This document shows, one piece after another, positions 61,385 to 64,000 of a stretch of 64,000 bases of DNA. The notes beneath the pieces were generated by a model. The model did not search any database and had not been told where the DNA came from. It was given only the letters and a program-made list of their open reading frames with translations. The position numbers and the translations under genes are program-made. Source of the DNA: RGIG2041 sp045546315. GTDB taxonomy: Bacteria > Bacillota > Clostridia > UBA1381 > UMGS1253. The stretch lies in NCBI GenBank assembly GCA_045546315.1, contig JAZQCN010000059.1, positions 1 to 64,000 of the forward strand. Reading direction: 5' to 3'. Position 1 is the first letter of the stretch, and each line of letters starts with the position of its first letter.

Positions 61385-62263
61385 TCATTTCTCCCTTTGT
61401 GAAATATAAATTCCGCCTGCAATCAACACAAAAGCAAGCAAATATTGCCATTTAAAAATATTTTCGTTCAGCAACAATGCACCAAATACTGCCGCAAACA
61501 CAGGCTCTGCAAATTTAATGATAAAGAGCTTGGAAAGCGCACCATTTTTGACCGTTGTAAACCAGATGCAATAACTGATGACAGATGCTGTGCAAATATA
61601 AACAAAAATCCACACCGACGCATCAAATGCAAATGTCATGCTTCCGCCCAGCAATCTGCCGACAAGCAAAAGCACAAGGCCGCCAAACAATTGTGCAATA
61701 CCGGTTGCCGGCACGGGTGCAATATGCGCAAACACTTTTTTACTGATTACATTTGCAAACACAGTACAAAACGAAGCGCCGATAATCAACGCATCGCCAA
61801 TGCCGAAAGAAAAACCCGTCGCAGAGGCATTAATTGCAAAAATACCGGCAAACCCCAATAACACACCGACCAATTTGCGCACCGTCAGGCGGTCATCTTT
61901 AAAAAACAATGCCGCAAAGCAAACATAAAACAGCACGCCGACCTGCTTTAAAATCGCCGTCTTTGAACTATCCGTCATCATCAACGCCGTATAAGTGCAC
62001 GCATAATGTAAAATAATCGAAAACACACCCGAAAGCAAAACGGGAAGGATGACCTTTTTTGCAGGCGCAAAACAATTTCTGTCCCGCAAAAAGGCATATA
62101 TACAAATCACGCCGCCGCAAACCGCAAACCGCACACCGGCAAAGTAAAGAATGCTACCAATTCCGCTGATACCGTAGGCGCCATTTCCCAGCTTGACCAT
62201 CGGGAACAAGCTGCCCCATAAAAGCATCACCAAAAGAGCGGCAAGCAAAGTCCTCTTCTCCAT
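61385..62263 (-). CDS. EamA-family (DMT superfamily) transporter
   Basis: A 292-residue protein with ten hydrophobic segments (LLAALLVMLLWGSLFPMVKL start, YLLAFVLIAGGIYISQRE end), the layout of a DMT-family carrier. As the only transporter inside the five-gene operon, it is a likely importer or exporter of the compound processed there. One base separates it from the upstream oxidoreductase stop. Confidence 0.88.
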   Translation of the reverse strand: MEKRTLLAALLVMLLWGSLFPMVKLGNGAYGISGIGSILYFAGVRFAVCGGVICIYAFLRDRNCFAPAKKVILPVLLSGVFSIILHYACTYTALMMTDSSKTAILKQVGVLFYVCFAALFFKDDRLTVRKLVGVLLGFAGIFAINASATGFSFGIGDALIIGASFCTVFANVISKKVFAHIAPVPATGIAQLFGGLVLLLVGRLLGGSMTFAFDASVWIFVYICTASVISYCIWFTTVKNGALSKLFIIKFAEPVFAAVFGALLLNENIFKWQYLLAFVLIAGGIYISQREK

Positions 62264-62264
62264 C

Positions 62265-63239
62265 TTACTCTACCTCTAATACAACCTTGCCGATATTTTC
62301 ACCGCGCTGCAGCACTGCATGTGCCTCCTCTGCCTGCGTGATCGGGAAGGTTTTGTAAATCGACGGCTGAATTGCACCGCTCTCAATTTTCGGCCACACC
62401 TTTTCTACCAGTTGTGCCAGAAGATAAGCTTTAAATTCCGGTGTACGCTTGCGCAGCATACTGCCAACCAGATGAAGCCCCTTGGTCAGAAGCGGTCTTA
62501 AAAGCACATTGGTTTCAATGCCGGCAAGCGTAGAAATCACAATCCAGTAGCCGCCCTCTGCCATATACTGCATTCCTTTTCCGAGCATTTCTCCGGAAAG
62601 GCAGTCCATTGCAACATTCACCGGATGCCCCGCTTCAGCTTCCTTCGAAAGCACTTCGGCAGTATCCTCCTTTGTCGAATTGATAATCACATCTGCGCCA
62701 AGCGGCTTGATTTTCTCCGCAATTTCATCACGCAACACCGAAGTAATCACTCTTGCGCCAAAAGCCTTTGCCATCGGAATGGCAACAGAAGCAAGACCCG
62801 ATGCCCCTGCAGGAACAAACGCCGTCTGTCCCGCCTCAAGATGACCTTCAATAAACAAATTCAGATACGAGGTAGCGTATGCCTCAGGCAGCGCCGCCGC
62901 TTCTACCATAGAAAGGCCCTTCGGAATCGGCATCAGCATATCATATTTTACAGCCACATATTCTGCATAGCCTCCACCGCCCAGAAGCGCACAAACCTTG
63001 TCGCCCTTCTTCCAACCGGTCACTTCAGTGCCGACTTCCACAACCTCACCGGCAATTTCAAGACCCATCCACTCCGGGCAGCCCGCAGGTGACGGATACT
63101 TGCCCTCACGCTGTAAAAGGTCCGCTCTGTTGAGTGCAGCTGCACGAATTTTCACCAACACCTCATCCGGCTTTATCTGCGGGTCGGCAACCTCTGTCCA
63201 CACCAAATTCTTATTTTCATCCACCAAAATCGCTTTCAT
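62265..63239 (-). CDS. NADPH:quinone oxidoreductase-type zinc-free MDR protein
   Basis: A 324-residue medium-chain dehydrogenase/reductase. The N-terminal domain (VKIRAAALNRADLLQREGKY) and the cofactor region (VPAGASGLASVAIPMAKAFG) match the quinone oxidoreductase/PIG3 branch, with no zinc ligands. It probably reduces a quinone or an activated carbonyl intermediate. It is part of the tight minus-strand operon, 12 bases from the amidohydrolase gene. Confidence 0.92.
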   Translation of the reverse strand: MKAILVDENKNLVWTEVADPQIKPDEVLVKIRAAALNRADLLQREGKYPSPAGCPEWMGLEIAGEVVEVGTEVTGWKKGDKVCALLGGGGYAEYVAVKYDMLMPIPKGLSMVEAAALPEAYATSYLNLFIEGHLEAGQTAFVPAGASGLASVAIPMAKAFGARVITSVLRDEIAEKIKPLGADVIINSTKEDTAEVLSKEAEAGHPVNVAMDCLSGEMLGKGMQYMAEGGYWIVISTLAGIETNVLLRPLLTKGLHLVGSMLRKRTPEFKAYLLAQLVEKVWPKIESGAIQPSIYKTFPITQAEEAHAVLQRGENIGKVVLEVE

Positions 63240-63251
63240 TTTCTTTCCTCC

Positions 63252-63998
63252 TTAATCTCGATAAACCACTTCACCATCCGCGATGGTAAGCTTACATCTG
63301 TATCCCATTGTATTTTCAACACGGTTGCCTCTTGCATCCGTCAGGGAAAACCCTTCGTTCATATACGAAAGCACCGCAATATCTGCACATCGTCCGACTT
63401 TCAATTGCCCACACTGCGCCTCCATCCCAAGTGCCTTTGCCGGCGCAGAGGTCACCGCACGAAAAATATCTTCTTCCTGCATTCCCAATGTCCTCGCAAT
63501 GCTCATACACATGGTCATGCCGTATCTGCCGCCACGTTTATATGCGCTACATCGAGTAATGTCCGTACTGATTGTATCCGGCAAAGCACCGCAGACAATG
63601 GCATTTTTATAAACAGCAAAATCCGTATGCACATGTCCCGCCATGCCGACATCTATGATGATGCCACGCCTTTTCGCTTCGGCAATACAGGCATAGTCAT
63701 CGTCAGCTACGGTATAACCACCGCCGTGATAGGTATGTGTTAAAATATCGCCTTTTCTCAGCACGCTTAAAAGCTCTGCCATCGGCACCGGTGGATTGGA
63801 CGAATGCACCATTACCCTCAGACCGCATTTCTCCGCATATGCCACAGCTTCACACAACGGCATTATATCCCGCACCGGTGAAACCTCTGTATCAAAATAC
63901 ACCTTTAAACCGACTGCCTTTTCTCCGTAGCAGGTAAGATTGCGCTCTGTCTTTTCAAAGCACGCCTTATTGTCCCGGATTTCTACCGATACAAACAC
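63252..63998 (-). CDS. Amidohydrolase-superfamily metallohydrolase, 5' partial
   Basis: The 248 visible residues are the C-terminal two thirds of an amidohydrolase; the N-terminus lies beyond the window. Metal-site residues are visible: a lysine in VGLKVYF that may be carbamylated, histidines in VMVHSSNPP and THTYHGGG, and STDIT with the conserved aspartate. It resembles the uncharacterised EF_0837/AHA_3915 deacetylase-like branch that hydrolyses N-acyl groups or cyclic amides. It opens the known part of the five-gene operon, so it may act first on the substrate. Confidence 0.82.
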   Translation of the reverse strand: MFVSVEIRDNKACFEKTERNLTCYGEKAVGLKVYFDTEVSPVRDIMPLCEAVAYAEKCGLRVMVHSSNPPVPMAELLSVLRKGDILTHTYHGGGYTVADDDYACIAEAKRRGIIIDVGMAGHVHTDFAVYKNAIVCGALPDTISTDITRCSAYKRGGRYGMTMCMSIARTLGMQEEDIFRAVTSAPAKALGMEAQCGQLKVGRCADIAVLSYMNEGFSLTDARGNRVENTMGYRCKLTIADGEVVYRD

Positions 63999-64000
63999 AC

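Overview
The window looks like a chromosomal segment of an anaerobic, endospore-forming Clostridia member, probably an uncultured gut-type Oscillospirales relative. The lineage is an inference. It rests on a six-gene Rnf complex, spoIVA, a SpoVB-type flippase, whiA, hprK, Mini-III RNase, a split transketolase, an SLH-domain surface protein and strong AGGAGG-type ribosome binding sites. Base composition looks close to balanced. No rRNA, tRNA, CRISPR array, insertion sequence or prophage gene was recognised. Both ends cut through genes.

Layout. 1-4.3 kb: a uronate/polysaccharide operon (unclassified protein, GH88 unsaturated uronyl hydrolase, Gfo/Idh/MocA oxidoreductase). 4.3-6.6 kb: an MGMT-fold protein, a composite palindromic intergenic element and a DUF4234 membrane protein. 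6.6-11.7 kb: rnfCDGEAB on the minus strand, with a Rex-like operator next to its promoter. 11.8-17.2 kb: a SpoVB-like flippase, trxB with a 54-residue DUF3006-type gene, a serine hydrolase and a polysaccharide-deacetylase-like protein. 17.2-30.8 kb: a glycoside-hydrolase island with a GH106-like enzyme, AraC regulator, GH29 alpha-L-fucosidase, GH95-like enzyme, unclassified TIM-barrel-like enzyme, DMT transporter, second AraC regulator, a truncated second GH29 copy and a GH16 enzyme. 30.8-37.5 kb: split transketolase, mrnC-cysS-cysE, a shikimate-kinase-like gene, a 49-residue protein behind a Shine-Dalgarno-masking hairpin, an XRE regulator and metA. 37.6-44.4 kb: htpG under a perfect CIRCE element, a lipoprotein with deoC and a phosphatase, then an MBOAT/DHHW acetylation pair. 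44.4-55.6 kb: spoIVA, then a housekeeping block hprK-glcK-murB-rapZ-whiA-dnaE and DUF2007-pfkA. 55.7-64 kb: a large SLH protein, a DMT transporter and a tight operon of amidohydrolase, quinone oxidoreductase, DMT transporter, SDR and a diverged type I dehydroquinate-dehydratase-like enzyme.

How it fits together. The sugar genes lack visible signal peptides, so fucosylated, rhamnosylated or uronic-acid oligosaccharides are probably imported and then cut in the cytoplasm. HPr kinase, glucokinase, PfkA and transketolase represent carbon control and central metabolism, and Rnf links ferredoxin and NADH to ion pumping. The most interesting points are: the 94%-identical, amino-acid-identical GH29 3' duplication that brackets a four-gene cassette; the 22-bp-spaced direct repeats at the fucosidase promoter; the operon with the altered dehydroquinate-dehydratase active site; and several operator-like and repeat elements.
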